Positions 24,492-32,896 of a stretch of 36,340 nt of DNA are shown here, one piece after another. Within the stretch, counting starts at the first letter, position 1; every line of letters begins with the position of its first letter. The DNA lies in NCBI RefSeq assembly GCF_003693445.1, contig NZ_RFAR01000116.1, positions 1 through 36,340 of the forward strand, read 5' to 3'. The DNA is from Aquitalea palustris (GTDB lineage Bacteria > Pseudomonadota > Gammaproteobacteria > Burkholderiales > Chromobacteriaceae). The notes under the pieces were generated by a model. The model had not been told where the DNA came from. It made no database searches and was given only the letters and a program-made list of their open reading frames with translations. Made by a program: the position numbers and the translations under genes.

Positions 24492-25694
24492 ATGGTTAAG
24501 CAAGTACAGGAAGCCTATATCGTCGCAGCCACCCGTACCCCGGTGGGCAAGGCACCGCGTGGCATGATGCGTCATGTGCGCCCGGATGACATGCTGGCGC
24601 ATGTGATTAGCGGCGCGCTGGCCCAGGTGCCGACGCTGGACCCCAAGCTGATTTCCGACTGCGTGGTGGGTTGTGCCTTCCCGGAAGCGGAGCAGGGCCT
24701 GAACATGGCGCGTATCGGCGTGCTGCTGGCTGGTCTGCCCAATACCGTTGGCGGTATCACCATCAACCGTTACTGCTCGTCCGGCATCAATGCCGTACAG
24801 ATGGCGGCAGACCGCATCCGTCTGGGTGAGGCTGACGTGGTGATTGCTGCCGGTGCCGAGTCGATGTCGCTGGTGCCGATGATGGGTAATAAGGTATCGC
24901 TGAACCCGGAAATCTTTGCCAAAGACGAAAACTTTGCCATCGCCTATGGCATGGGTCTGACTGCAGAAAAAGTGGCCCAGCAATGGGGTGTGTCGCGCGA
25001 AGATCAGGATGCCTTTGCTGTCGAATCGCATCGCCGTGCCATCGCCGCCATTGATTCCGGTGCTTTCAAGAGCGAAATCACCCCGCTGGAAGTGACCTAT
25101 CGTACGCCGAACCTGGAAACAGGCGAAGTCATCAGCAAGACCAAGCTGCTGGATACCGACGAAGGTCCGCGCCGCGAAACCACGCTGGAAGGCTTGGCCA
25201 AGCTGAAAACCGTGTTTGATGCCAAGGGCTCGGTGACTGCCGGTAACTCTTCGCAAATGTCCGATGGTGCCGGTGCGGTGATCCTGGTGTCCGAGCGTGT
25301 GCTCAAGGAGTTCAACCTGGTGCCGCTGGCGCGCTATGTGACCTTTGCGGTCAAGGGTGTGCCGCCGGAAATCATGGGTATTGGTCCCAAGGAAGCCATC
25401 CCGGCCGCTTGCCAGCAGGCTGGCATTACCCAGGATGAGCTGAAGTGGATCGAGCTGAACGAAGCCTTTGCCGCACAGGCCTTGGCCGTGACCCGTGATC
25501 TGGAGCTGGATACCAGCAAAATCAATCCGCATGGTGGCGCGATTGCGCTGGGTCATCCGCTGGGTGCTACCGGTGCCATCCGTACCGCTACGCTGGTACA
25601 TGGCATGCGTAATGCCGGTCAGCAAGGCTATGGCATGGTCACCATGTGTATCGGTACTGGCATGGGTGCTGCCGGCATCATTGAAGTGCTGTAA
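24492..25694 (+). CDS. fadA: Acetyl-CoA C-acyltransferase (3-ketoacyl-CoA thiolase)
   Basis: The 400-residue thiolase carries out the last step of beta-oxidation, splitting 3-ketoacyl-CoA with CoA. The nucleophile Cys95 lies in NRYCSSGINAVQMAADRI, His355 in GHPLGATGA, and the general base Cys386 in MCIGTGMGAAG. NEAFAAQAL supplies the CoA-site Asn-Glu. The ATG at 24492 is fixed by a CAGGAG site; a longer open frame starts upstream but has no ribosome site and would overlap the previous gene. It is the last gene of the fad run, 67 bp after the FadN-type gene, and is followed by a strong terminator. Chain-length preference cannot be told from the sequence. Confidence 0.95.
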   Translation: MVKQVQEAYIVAATRTPVGKAPRGMMRHVRPDDMLAHVISGALAQVPTLDPKLISDCVVGCAFPEAEQGLNMARIGVLLAGLPNTVGGITINRYCSSGINAVQMAADRIRLGEADVVIAAGAESMSLVPMMGNKVSLNPEIFAKDENFAIAYGMGLTAEKVAQQWGVSREDQDAFAVESHRRAIAAIDSGAFKSEITPLEVTYRTPNLETGEVISKTKLLDTDEGPRRETTLEGLAKLKTVFDAKGSVTAGNSSQMSDGAGAVILVSERVLKEFNLVPLARYVTFAVKGVPPEIMGIGPKEAIPAACQQAGITQDELKWIELNEAFAAQALAVTRDLELDTSKINPHGGAIALGHPLGATGAIRTATLVHGMRNAGQQGYGMVTMCIGTGMGAAGIIEVL

Positions 25695-25713
25695 GGCTGT
25701 TGCCTGTTCGTCA

Positions 25714-25739
25714 AAACGCCCGCGATTGCGGGCGTTTTT
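25714..25739. terminator. Terminator of the fad locus
   Basis: AAACGCCCGC (25714-25723) pairs with GCGGGCGTTT (25728-25737) around GATT, with T residues to 25739. It lies between fadA and the convergent gene ending at 25797, and can act in both directions. Confidence 0.9.
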
Positions 25740-25796
25740 GTTTGCTGTGCCTGGTGGCGCTGCAGGTGCAGCAAGGTGGACTGCGTGGCTTCGCCC

Positions 25797-27314
25797 TCAG
25801 TCCACCTTGGACAGGGTGTCGAAATCGCTATTGCAGCAATCCTCAAACTCCTGCTGCGGGTTTTTCAGACGGATCAGGTAGGACTTGCCCTGTGCGGTGA
25901 GAATCTGCTCACGTCCGGGCTCGGCCAGCTGTTTGGGCATCAGGAACCAGCGCTGGCTCTTGCGCGAGTTCGGTTGGGTAATGTAAATCGCGGTGACCGG
26001 CTGGTCACGATTGCCTGCAGGGTCGCTCAGCGATACCCCGACTGGGCTTTGTCCCAGAATTTCTATGCCGACCTTGGTGCCATTCTGCTGGCGCAGGATG
26101 CGGCGAATGGCACCCAGCAGCAAGGGGTGGCTCTCGGTTTTTACCAGTATCAGGCGACCGATAGCCAGTTGTTCCAAACTCTTGCCGACGAAGGTCAGCC
26201 CCATGCCGCTGCTGCTGATGTCGTTGACTTTCCACTCCTGGGACGGCGTGTTCTGGTTGTTTTCGATGTCCTGAATCTTGACGGTAAAGGCTGCCCGCTC
26301 GAAGCCGATGGTGACCTGGGCGTTCGAGCTGTGCAGCGAGCGCTCGGATTTGCGTAGCGATTTGCCGCCATCATCAGACCAGCGGATGGCCAGTTTTTCG
26401 CACAAGGCCAGCCATTCTTCCCGTTCCAGCTTGGCCTCAAGTGCCCTGAGCGAGGCGGGAATGGCACGGTCGAGGTCGAACATCAGGTCGGCCAGGCGGC
26501 TGGTCAGATCGCTGGTGGACCAGTAGCGCAGCCATTTGCCGGCCATGCCACGCAGCAATGGCTGTGGGTGCTCCGGCATGCTCAGGTTGATGACGAAGAC
26601 CGGCTCTTGTGCCGGCGGCTGTTTTTCCAGGCGTATGCCCTGGCTTAGCGGCATCATCATCTGGTCGACCGCGATGATCTCACGGTGCAGCATATTGTCG
26701 GTCTGTGCCAGATACAGCATGCAGCCTTGCAATAGCAGCTGTTCGCAGCTGACTTCCACCGAGGAGTCGGGGTACAGCATCAGCGGGGTACGGGCAACCC
26801 CGGCATCTTCTGCCTGCATGTAGAAGCGGAAGCCTTGTTGCCAGACCGAGCCTTCCGGTTTCAGATAGCGCAGTGAATTCCAGGCGATCAGCCGCATCTG
26901 GTGATGAAGGCCACGCGCGGTGATCAGCCGGATATCGGCTTCCATGGCATTGTTGGGCGAGGCCTGATACAGGCGCAGGCAAATCTGGTAGGCATTGGCC
27001 AGTTCGTGCCAGAAGGCCAGAATGGTAGGGAGATAGTTTTTGCTGCCGGGTACTGCGGCCAGAAAGTCCTGGCACAGCTGGTGATGAATGTTGTGGGCCT
27101 TGTCGTCGACGTAGACCAGGGTCTTGATGCGCTCCTTCAACGGGATATCGGTATCCGCGTTTATTTTGGAGACGGCCTTGATGATTTCAACCAGGGCAGT
27201 AAAGTATTCAGCCTGCGGCAAATCTCTCACCAGCAAGGTCGCCGATTGGGCGATACCGGTTGCCAGGGAGTTTTTTGTGAGCAGGGAACTGACCAGAGAT
27301 TTAAAATCGAACAT
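25797..27314 (-). CDS. PilZ-like domain protein
   Basis: The 505-residue protein has no signal peptide or clear membrane helix. The first 300 residues are helical and not recognised. Near the middle of the C-terminal half lie RKSER (321-325) and DISSSG (365-370). These fit the two PilZ c-di-GMP motifs, RxxxR and [D/N]xSxxG, with a 39-residue gap. A strand-rich stretch (WKVNDISSSGMGLTFVGK) surrounds the second motif. If PilZ binding is real, this is a cytoplasmic c-di-GMP effector. It could be a protein with a degenerate PilZ fold, because the RxxxR is separated from the second motif by more than is typical. The start has AAGG upstream. It is divergent from the phospholipase gene. Confidence 0.7.
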   Translation of the reverse strand: MFDFKSLVSSLLTKNSLATGIAQSATLLVRDLPQAEYFTALVEIIKAVSKINADTDIPLKERIKTLVYVDDKAHNIHHQLCQDFLAAVPGSKNYLPTILAFWHELANAYQICLRLYQASPNNAMEADIRLITARGLHHQMRLIAWNSLRYLKPEGSVWQQGFRFYMQAEDAGVARTPLMLYPDSSVEVSCEQLLLQGCMLYLAQTDNMLHREIIAVDQMMMPLSQGIRLEKQPPAQEPVFVINLSMPEHPQPLLRGMAGKWLRYWSTSDLTSRLADLMFDLDRAIPASLRALEAKLEREEWLALCEKLAIRWSDDGGKSLRKSERSLHSSNAQVTIGFERAAFTVKIQDIENNQNTPSQEWKVNDISSSGMGLTFVGKSLEQLAIGRLILVKTESHPLLLGAIRRILRQQNGTKVGIEILGQSPVGVSLSDPAGNRDQPVTAIYITQPNSRKSQRWFLMPKQLAEPGREQILTAQGKSYLIRLKNPQQEFEDCCNSDFDTLSKVD

Positions 27315-27421
27315 TGTGCCTTAAGCTTTATGGGGCTCTATGTTTTGTCGAATGTATGACACTATATCTTACGTCACCGTGCAGCTTAGGTGAAATAGTA
27401 AATTTCCGTTTTTTACTGAAT

Positions 27422-29647
27422 ATGCATCCTGCTACAAAAAGAATTTTGAAAATTTCGCTGAAACTGCTGATTCTGGTGCTGCCCATCTTGCTCACTGCGC
27501 CGCAGGTCCGTGCATTCGAACTGGCTGCGGACGAAGGGGTGGGCGTGGTGCTGGGCGGCGGTGGCGCGCGCGGCTTTGCCCACCTGGGGGTGCTGCGCGA
27601 GCTGCAGCGTCTGCATATTCCCATCCGCTGCATTGCCGGTACCAGCGCGGGCGCACTGGTTGGCGGCATGTATGCCAATGGACTGGATCTGGATCAGATG
27701 GCAGCCGATTTCCGTGATGCCAACTGGGATCAGATGCTGTCCGGGCGTCTGCCGCGCACAGATATTCCCTATGACAAGAAGCGTGATGATTACAAAAACT
27801 ATCTCGATGTGACTTTTGGCCTGCAGGACGGGCAGCTGCGGGTGCCGCGCAGTGCCATCAATTCGCAGGAAATCGAGATGTTCATCCGCAAGCTGACCCG
27901 CGACCGCCAGTTGGATACCTTCGAAAAACTGCCTATTCCTTTCCGGGCGGTGGCCACTGATCTCGCCAATGGCGAGGCGGTCGTGTTTGACAAGGGGCCG
28001 CTGGCCCAGGCCTTGCGCGCAAGCATGGCCGTGCCCGGTCTGTTCGATCTGGTGGAAACCGATGGCCGGCTGCTGGTGGATGGTGGCCTGGCGCGTAACC
28101 TGCCGATTCAGGATGCGCGGCAATGCGCGCAGCACCTGATCGTGGTGGATGTCGGCACGCCGCCTTTAAGCAAGGACCAGATCAACAGCCTGTTTGACGT
28201 GGTGGCACAGACCTCCAATCTGATGGTCAGCCGTAACGTCAAGGAGCAGATGGCCTTGCTGCAAGCGGATGATGTGCTGATCCGACCCGACCTGAAAGGT
28301 TATAGCGCTGCCGATTTCGTGGAAAACCAGGCCATCATTCAGCGTGGCAATGCGGCGGCAATGGCTCAGGAGCAGGCACTGCGCCGCTTTTCGGTGAGTG
28401 CCGAGCGTTATGCCGCCTGGCGCGAGCGCTTGAAGCTGCCGCCCTATCCGGTGGTGGATGATATCCAGGTCAAATCCGACAGTCGCTTTGTCAATGTTGA
28501 TGGGCTGGCCAACAGTGTGGCCGACATGAAGGGCGGGCAGACGGTGAGCGATGTACGCGAAAAGCTGCGCGAGCTGTTTGCTGCTGGTGATTATGATCAG
28601 CTGAGTTACGCCATCGACTCCCGTAATGGCCACAACATCATGACCGTGATGCCACTGGAAAAGAATATTGGTCCCAATACCGTCCATTTCGGCCTGAGCC
28701 TCAACAGCTCGACACCAGGCGATTCCAACTTCAGCTTTCTGGCCTCCCACCAGCGTAACTGGCTGAACCCGGCGGGTGGCTCGTGGCGGAACGAGATGGT
28801 CATCGGCAAGGACAAGCTGTTCAAGACCGAGCTGTACCAGCCCTGGTCGTATGACAGTCCCTTGTTTGCAGCGGCGTCGCTCAGTTATCACCAGCAGCCC
28901 TTGTCATTCTACGATGACAATCACATCAAATATGCCGAAGTGAGCAACGATATCACCATGTTCAATGCCGATGTCGGTACGGTGCTGGGGCGTTACGGTG
29001 AATTGCGACTTGGGCTGTTTGATTCGCGGGTGGAAAGCTATCTGTCGCTGGGTGACTCCTCTTTGCTGAATGGCACGGTCAATCACAGCTACGCCGGGGT
29101 TCGCGGCAAACTGGTGTTCGATCAGTTTGACAATCCACGCTGGCCGCGATCAGGGTATTTCATGAATGCCGTGCTGACTTCGTCCTTGCCGGCCATGGGC
29201 AGTTATACCGCCAGCCGTGACTATGATGCAGTGGTGGAAGGGGTGAAAACCTTTGGTGATCTGACCTTCCGGCTGACAGGCAAGGCGCGTGGCATTGTCA
29301 ATCGCAAGCCGGATGACTACCGGCTGGAGTCGCTGGGCGGCTTCCTCAATCTGACCGGCTATCAGGCTGGCGAGTTGCTGGGCGAGAAGGTGGCCTTGTC
29401 ACGACTGATGGTGTACTGGCGTGCATCATCGCTGCCATCGGCCTTGGGCAGCGGTCTGTATGCCGGGGTGTCGGGCGAAGTGGGGCGGGTGTGGGGCAAT
29501 CCCTTCGATGGCCACACAACGCAATGGATTCCCGCCGGTTCGGTGTTTCTAGCGGCTGATACCATTTTTGGCCCATTCTTTCTGGGGGTGGGCAATGCCA
29601 AGAATGGCAAACTCAGCGGCTATATTTATCTGGGTGCTGATTATTGA
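27422..29647 (+). CDS. Patatin-like phospholipase with C-terminal outer-membrane barrel (type Vd, PlpD-like)
   Basis: The 741-residue protein has a signal peptide (about 1-31, to QVRA), then a patatin domain (about 36-235) with the oxyanion loop GGGGARG (45-51), nucleophile Ser75 in GTSAG and catalytic Asp220 in DGG. These form the Ser-Asp dyad of patatin lipases. A linker with one POTRA-like module (about 345-425, including IQVKSDSRFVNVDGL) is followed by a BamA/TamA-like 16-strand barrel ending in YIYLGADY. This architecture is that of PlpD of Pseudomonas aeruginosa and FplA of Fusobacterium, the type Vd autotransporters. It would carry a lipase to the cell surface. The ribosome site is weak. 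It is divergent from the PilZ-like gene. Confidence 0.92.
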   Translation: MHPATKRILKISLKLLILVLPILLTAPQVRAFELAADEGVGVVLGGGGARGFAHLGVLRELQRLHIPIRCIAGTSAGALVGGMYANGLDLDQMAADFRDANWDQMLSGRLPRTDIPYDKKRDDYKNYLDVTFGLQDGQLRVPRSAINSQEIEMFIRKLTRDRQLDTFEKLPIPFRAVATDLANGEAVVFDKGPLAQALRASMAVPGLFDLVETDGRLLVDGGLARNLPIQDARQCAQHLIVVDVGTPPLSKDQINSLFDVVAQTSNLMVSRNVKEQMALLQADDVLIRPDLKGYSAADFVENQAIIQRGNAAAMAQEQALRRFSVSAERYAAWRERLKLPPYPVVDDIQVKSDSRFVNVDGLANSVADMKGGQTVSDVREKLRELFAAGDYDQLSYAIDSRNGHNIMTVMPLEKNIGPNTVHFGLSLNSSTPGDSNFSFLASHQRNWLNPAGGSWRNEMVIGKDKLFKTELYQPWSYDSPLFAAASLSYHQQPLSFYDDNHIKYAEVSNDITMFNADVGTVLGRYGELRLGLFDSRVESYLSLGDSSLLNGTVNHSYAGVRGKLVFDQFDNPRWPRSGYFMNAVLTSSLPAMGSYTASRDYDAVVEGVKTFGDLTFRLTGKARGIVNRKPDDYRLESLGGFLNLTGYQAGELLGEKVALSRLMVYWRASSLPSALGSGLYAGVSGEVGRVWGNPFDGHTTQWIPAGSVFLAADTIFGPFFLGVGNAKNGKLSGYIYLGADY

Positions 29648-29665
29648 AACCAGGTACTGGAATAC

Positions 29666-29694
29666 AAAACGGCCACCGCTTGGGTGGCCGTTTT
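29666..29694. terminator. Bidirectional terminator between phospholipase gene and trpC
   Basis: AAAACGGCCACC (29666-29677) pairs with GGTGGCCGTTTT (29683-29694) around a 5-nt loop. It lies between convergent genes and has A/T runs on both sides. Confidence 0.88.
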
Positions 29695-29723
29695 GCTATT
29701 GCCATCCACGTGGATGACAAGTT

Positions 29724-30524
29724 TCAGTTTTGCGGAAAGAACAGTCCGGCAAGGGCTGCACCAGGGTCGTCCTGACGCATGAAGGCTTCGCCCACCAGGA
29801 AGCTGTGTACCTGATGGCTGCGCATCAGGCGCACGTCATCGGCGCTAAGAATGCCGCTTTCGGTTACCGCGATGCGGCCATTGCTGATGCCGGGCAGCAG
29901 CTTGAGCGTGGTGGTCAGGCTGACTTCAAAAGTGCGCAGATTGCGATTGTTGACGCCGATCAGCTCGGTATCCAGCTGCAGTGCCTGTTCCAGTTCTTCT
30001 TCATTGTGGACCTCCACCAGCACGGCCATGCCCAGTTCGCGTGACAGGGCTTCGAAATCGCGCATCTGGGCCAGCGGCAGGGCAGCGGCAATCAGCAGGA
30101 TGCAGTCGCCACCCATGGCGCGGGCTTCATATAGCTGATATTCGTCAACCATGAAATCCTTGCGCAGCACCGGCAAATGGCAGGCGGCGCGGGCAGCTTC
30201 CAGATAGGCGGCATCGCCCTGGAAATATTGCTGGTCGGTCAGTACTGACAGGCAGGCTGCACCGGCAGCCGCATAGCTGGCGGCAATGGCTGCCGGGTCG
30301 AAGTCGGCACGAATCACACCCTTGCTCGGGCTGGCTTTCTTGATTTCGGCAATTACCGCCGGCTGACCCAATACATGCTTGGCGCGGATGGCGGCGACAA
30401 AGTCGCGTTTGTCGGTAGCACGCAGTTCGGCTGCGCGGCGTACTTCGGCCAGCGGGCGGGTTTGCAGGGCAGCGGACACTTCCTGATGCTTGGTGGCGAC
30501 GATGGTATTGAGGATGTCGGACAT
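29724..30524 (-). CDS. trpC: Indole-3-glycerol phosphate synthase
   Basis: The 266-residue TIM barrel closes the indole ring from CdRP in tryptophan synthesis. Family marks are the [20 protein letters not shown] stretch (58-77) with Glu60 and Lys62, [12 protein letters not shown] with Lys121, [11 protein letters not shown] with Glu170, [12 protein letters not shown] and VTESGI. These match the catalytic residues of the family. It is the monofunctional form, unlike the TrpC-TrpF fusion of E. coli. The start ([12 protein letters not shown]) is conserved, although its ribosome site is weak. No other trp gene is next to it; upstream on the same strand is the YheT-type hydrolase, 118 bp away. Confidence 0.97.
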   Translation of the reverse strand: MSDILNTIVATKHQEVSAALQTRPLAEVRRAAELRATDKRDFVAAIRAKHVLGQPAVIAEIKKASPSKGVIRADFDPAAIAASYAAAGAACLSVLTDQQYFQGDAAYLEAARAACHLPVLRKDFMVDEYQLYEARAMGGDCILLIAAALPLAQMRDFEALSRELGMAVLVEVHNEEELEQALQLDTELIGVNNRNLRTFEVSLTTTLKLLPGISNGRIAVTESGILSADDVRLMRSHQVHSFLVGEAFMRQDDPGAALAGLFFPQN

Positions 30525-30642
30525 TCTGTAAGCCTGTGGTAATGCGTTCAGCCAAAACGGACATCATGCAGAACTGTGCCGGCTTTGGCAATCATGCCGC
30601 AGCGGCCTGTCTGTCGGTGCCGTCGAGCTGAGTCGGGTGACG

Positions 30643-31626
30643 CTAAGGTTTGGCTACCGGATCTGCTTGGCCGCTGCTGTTTTGCAGATAGGGCAGGAAG
30701 AAGTCGAGCAGACGCTGTGGCAGCCAGTGGATGTTGCCTGGGAAGCGGCCGCTGACAAAGCCGACATGGCCACCATGCTGCGGAAAGTCCAGCACTACGG
30801 CCGGGCTTACATCGGCTGTGGTAGGCAGGGCTGATGCCGGCAAGAAAGGGTCGTTGCGGGCATTCAGTATCAGCGTTGGGCAGCTGATCTGGCGCAGACG
30901 TGGCTTGCTGCTGGCGCGTTGCCAGTAATTGAGTGCCGTTCCATAACCATGCAGCGGTGCGGTGACGACATCATCAAATTCGACAAAGGTGCGGGCGCGG
31001 CGCACCCGGCTGGCATCGAACAGGCCCGGATGCTGGCGCAGGGTGGCCAGTGCCTTGGGCTTGAGGGTATTCATGAACATGCGGGTATACAGCAGCCTGC
31101 CCAAGCCACGGTCAAGCCGGGTGCTGGCGGCGACCAGATCCAGCGGGGCCGAGATCGCGGCTGCGGCACGGGGCAGGGCCGACGGGCCTTCTTCGGCCAG
31201 ATAGTTCAGCAGCATGCTGCCCCCCAGCGATACCGCAGCGACTGCCATCAGCGGATAGCGCAGTGCCAGCCGCTGCAGTATCCAGCGGATTTCGGCGGCA
31301 TCGCCGGCGTGGTAGGCGCGTGGCAAGGGATTGTCCATGCCGCCGCAGCCGCGAAAGTGTGGCACCACGCCATGCCAGCCGCGTGCAGCCACCGCCTGCA
31401 TCAGGGCGCGGGCGTAGTGGCTGTCGCTACTGCCTTCCAGACCATGAAACAGCACGACCAGCGGGCTACCGGGCCGGCCATCGACAAAATCCAGTGCAAT
31501 GCTGGCCCCGTCCGGGGTCGGCCACTGCTCGCGCCGATAGGGTGGCCGTGGCGTGCGCAGCAGCAGTGCTGGCCAGATGGTTTGGCTGTGGCCGTCTGGC
31601 AGCCATGCCGGAGCACGGTAGGACAT
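30643..31626 (-). CDS. Alpha/beta hydrolase, YheT family
   Basis: The 327-residue soluble hydrolase has the YheT family opening (PAWLPDGHSQTIWPALLLR) and LFHGLEGSSDSHYARAL (59-75). Next come PHFRGCGG and the nucleophile elbow AVSLGG with Ser133. The likely acid is Asp259 in LNARNDPFLP, and His287 is in QHGGHVGF. The first Gly of the usual GxSxG is replaced by Ala here (AVSLG). The natural substrate of YheT is unknown; an esterase activity is likely. Its start codon overlaps the stop of mog by 1 bp (TGATG), so it is the last gene of a darP-mog-yheT operon. Confidence 0.9.
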   Translation of the reverse strand: MSYRAPAWLPDGHSQTIWPALLLRTPRPPYRREQWPTPDGASIALDFVDGRPGSPLVVLFHGLEGSSDSHYARALMQAVAARGWHGVVPHFRGCGGMDNPLPRAYHAGDAAEIRWILQRLALRYPLMAVAAVSLGGSMLLNYLAEEGPSALPRAAAAISAPLDLVAASTRLDRGLGRLLYTRMFMNTLKPKALATLRQHPGLFDASRVRRARTFVEFDDVVTAPLHGYGTALNYWQRASSKPRLRQISCPTLILNARNDPFLPASALPTTADVSPAVVLDFPQHGGHVGFVSGRFPGNIHWLPQRLLDFFLPYLQNSSGQADPVAKP

Positions 31627-32207
31627 CAGGCTGAGGCAGGTTTTTGTGCCGACTTGGGGCGGAATGCCTTGACGATCTGCGGCACGGTTTCGACATAAGG
31701 GCCGCCGATCAGGTCGAGGCAGTAGGGGACGGCCGCAAAAATGCCGGGTACCAGAGTTTCGCCCTGCTCGCTCTTCAGTCCTTCCAGGGTTTCCTTGATC
31801 GCCTTGGGCTGGCCGGGAAGATTGAGAATCAGCGAGCTGTTGCGAATGACGCCGACCTGGCGCGACAGGATGGCCGTCGGCACAAAGCGCAGGCTGATCT
31901 GGCGCATTTGTTCGCCGAAGCCGGGCATTTCACGGTCGGCCACTGCCAGGGTGGCATCGGGGGTGACATCGCGCGGAGCCGGACCGGTGCCGCCGGTTGT
32001 CAGCACCAGATGACAGCCTTCCTCGTCCACCAAGTGACGCAGCGTGGCTTCAATCTCTGCCTGTTCGTCCGGAATCAGTCGGGTAACCGTGGCGAACGGG
32101 CTGGCCAGCGCCTGAGTCAGCCAGTCTTGCAGGGCAGGAATGCCCTGATCCTGGTATACGCCGCTACTGGCGCGATCCGAAACCGAAACCAGGCCTATCT
32201 TCAGCAT
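31626..32207 (-). CDS. mog: Molybdopterin adenylyltransferase (Mog)
   Basis: The 193-residue enzyme adenylates molybdopterin before molybdenum insertion into the cofactor. Family marks are VSVSDRASSGVYQDQG near the N-terminus, VLTTGGTGPAPRDVTPDA (about 68-85), and LNLPGQPKAIKETLE, where the substrate loop lies. The length equals E. coli Mog (195). MoaB is a close paralogue, but the length and the PRDVTPDAT wording suit Mog. Start and stop codons overlap with both neighbours by 1 bp (TAATG with darP and TGATG with the hydrolase), so the three genes are translationally coupled. Confidence 0.93.
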   Translation of the reverse strand: MLKIGLVSVSDRASSGVYQDQGIPALQDWLTQALASPFATVTRLIPDEQAEIEATLRHLVDEEGCHLVLTTGGTGPAPRDVTPDATLAVADREMPGFGEQMRQISLRFVPTAILSRQVGVIRNSSLILNLPGQPKAIKETLEGLKSEQGETLVPGIFAAVPYCLDLIGGPYVETVPQIVKAFRPKSAQKPASA

Positions 32208-32770
32208 TACTCGTCTTCTCCGTATTCGTTTGCTTGCTCATCTTGCTGGGCTCGCGGTTTGCCCGGCTCGGGGATGGCTTGCTTGATCAGCTGGAACAGC
32301 AGGCGGAAGGATTTGGGCGGCTTGTTCTCGGCCTGTTCCTTGCGGGCATTGCGAATCAGCGTGCGCAGCTGTTGCGGATCGGTGCCGGGGAAGTCGTTGA
32401 TGAAGGCGGCTGACATCTTGTCATCGCTCATCAGGCGTTCACGCCAGCGTTCCAGCAAATGCTGCCAGGCAATGTGCTCGGACGATTCGCCCTTGATCAC
32501 CAGCAGGTATTGGCGGATCGGTTCTGCGTCGATGTCGCGCATCAGTTTGCCGATGTACTGCAACTGGCGGCGCAGTGCGCCATGGGCGGTAAAGCGTTTG
32601 TAGTCCAGAATGGCAGTCAGCAAATCCTCCGGCAGCTGCATTTTCTTCAGCGTATCCTTGGAGAGTTCGACCAGCTCCTTGCCCAGATCCTGCAGCGCGT
32701 CCATGTCGCGCTTGCGCTGGGACTTGCTGATCATGCCGTCAGGCAGGCTGTCGTCCTGGTAATCAGTCAT
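32207..32770 (-). CDS. darP: Ribosome-associated protein DarP (YjgA)
   Basis: The 187-residue, highly charged, helical protein belongs to the YjgA/DUF615 family. In E. coli it binds the 50S ribosomal subunit and helps its late assembly. Family marks are the SKSQRKRDMDALQDLGKELVEL stretch (about 15-36) and KRFTAHGALRRQLQYIGKLMR (about 58-78). The tail is acidic. It is divergent from pmbA with 126 bp between, the same yjgA/pmbA pairing as in many gammaproteobacteria. It is the first gene of the minus-strand operon with mog and the hydrolase. Confidence 0.93.
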   Translation of the reverse strand: MTDYQDDSLPDGMISKSQRKRDMDALQDLGKELVELSKDTLKKMQLPEDLLTAILDYKRFTAHGALRRQLQYIGKLMRDIDAEPIRQYLLVIKGESSEHIAWQHLLERWRERLMSDDKMSAAFINDFPGTDPQQLRTLIRNARKEQAENKPPKSFRLLFQLIKQAIPEPGKPRAQQDEQANEYGEDE

Positions 32771-32896
32771 CGTTCAAAAGTCTCTACGGTTTTCAAGGCT
32801 GGTATGATACCGGAAAAGACGTGTCGCTTCCCGTGCAAACACGTCGGAGGCGGTGGTGGCCGGCTGCACCGCCGCATCGGCAAGGCAAAATACATC

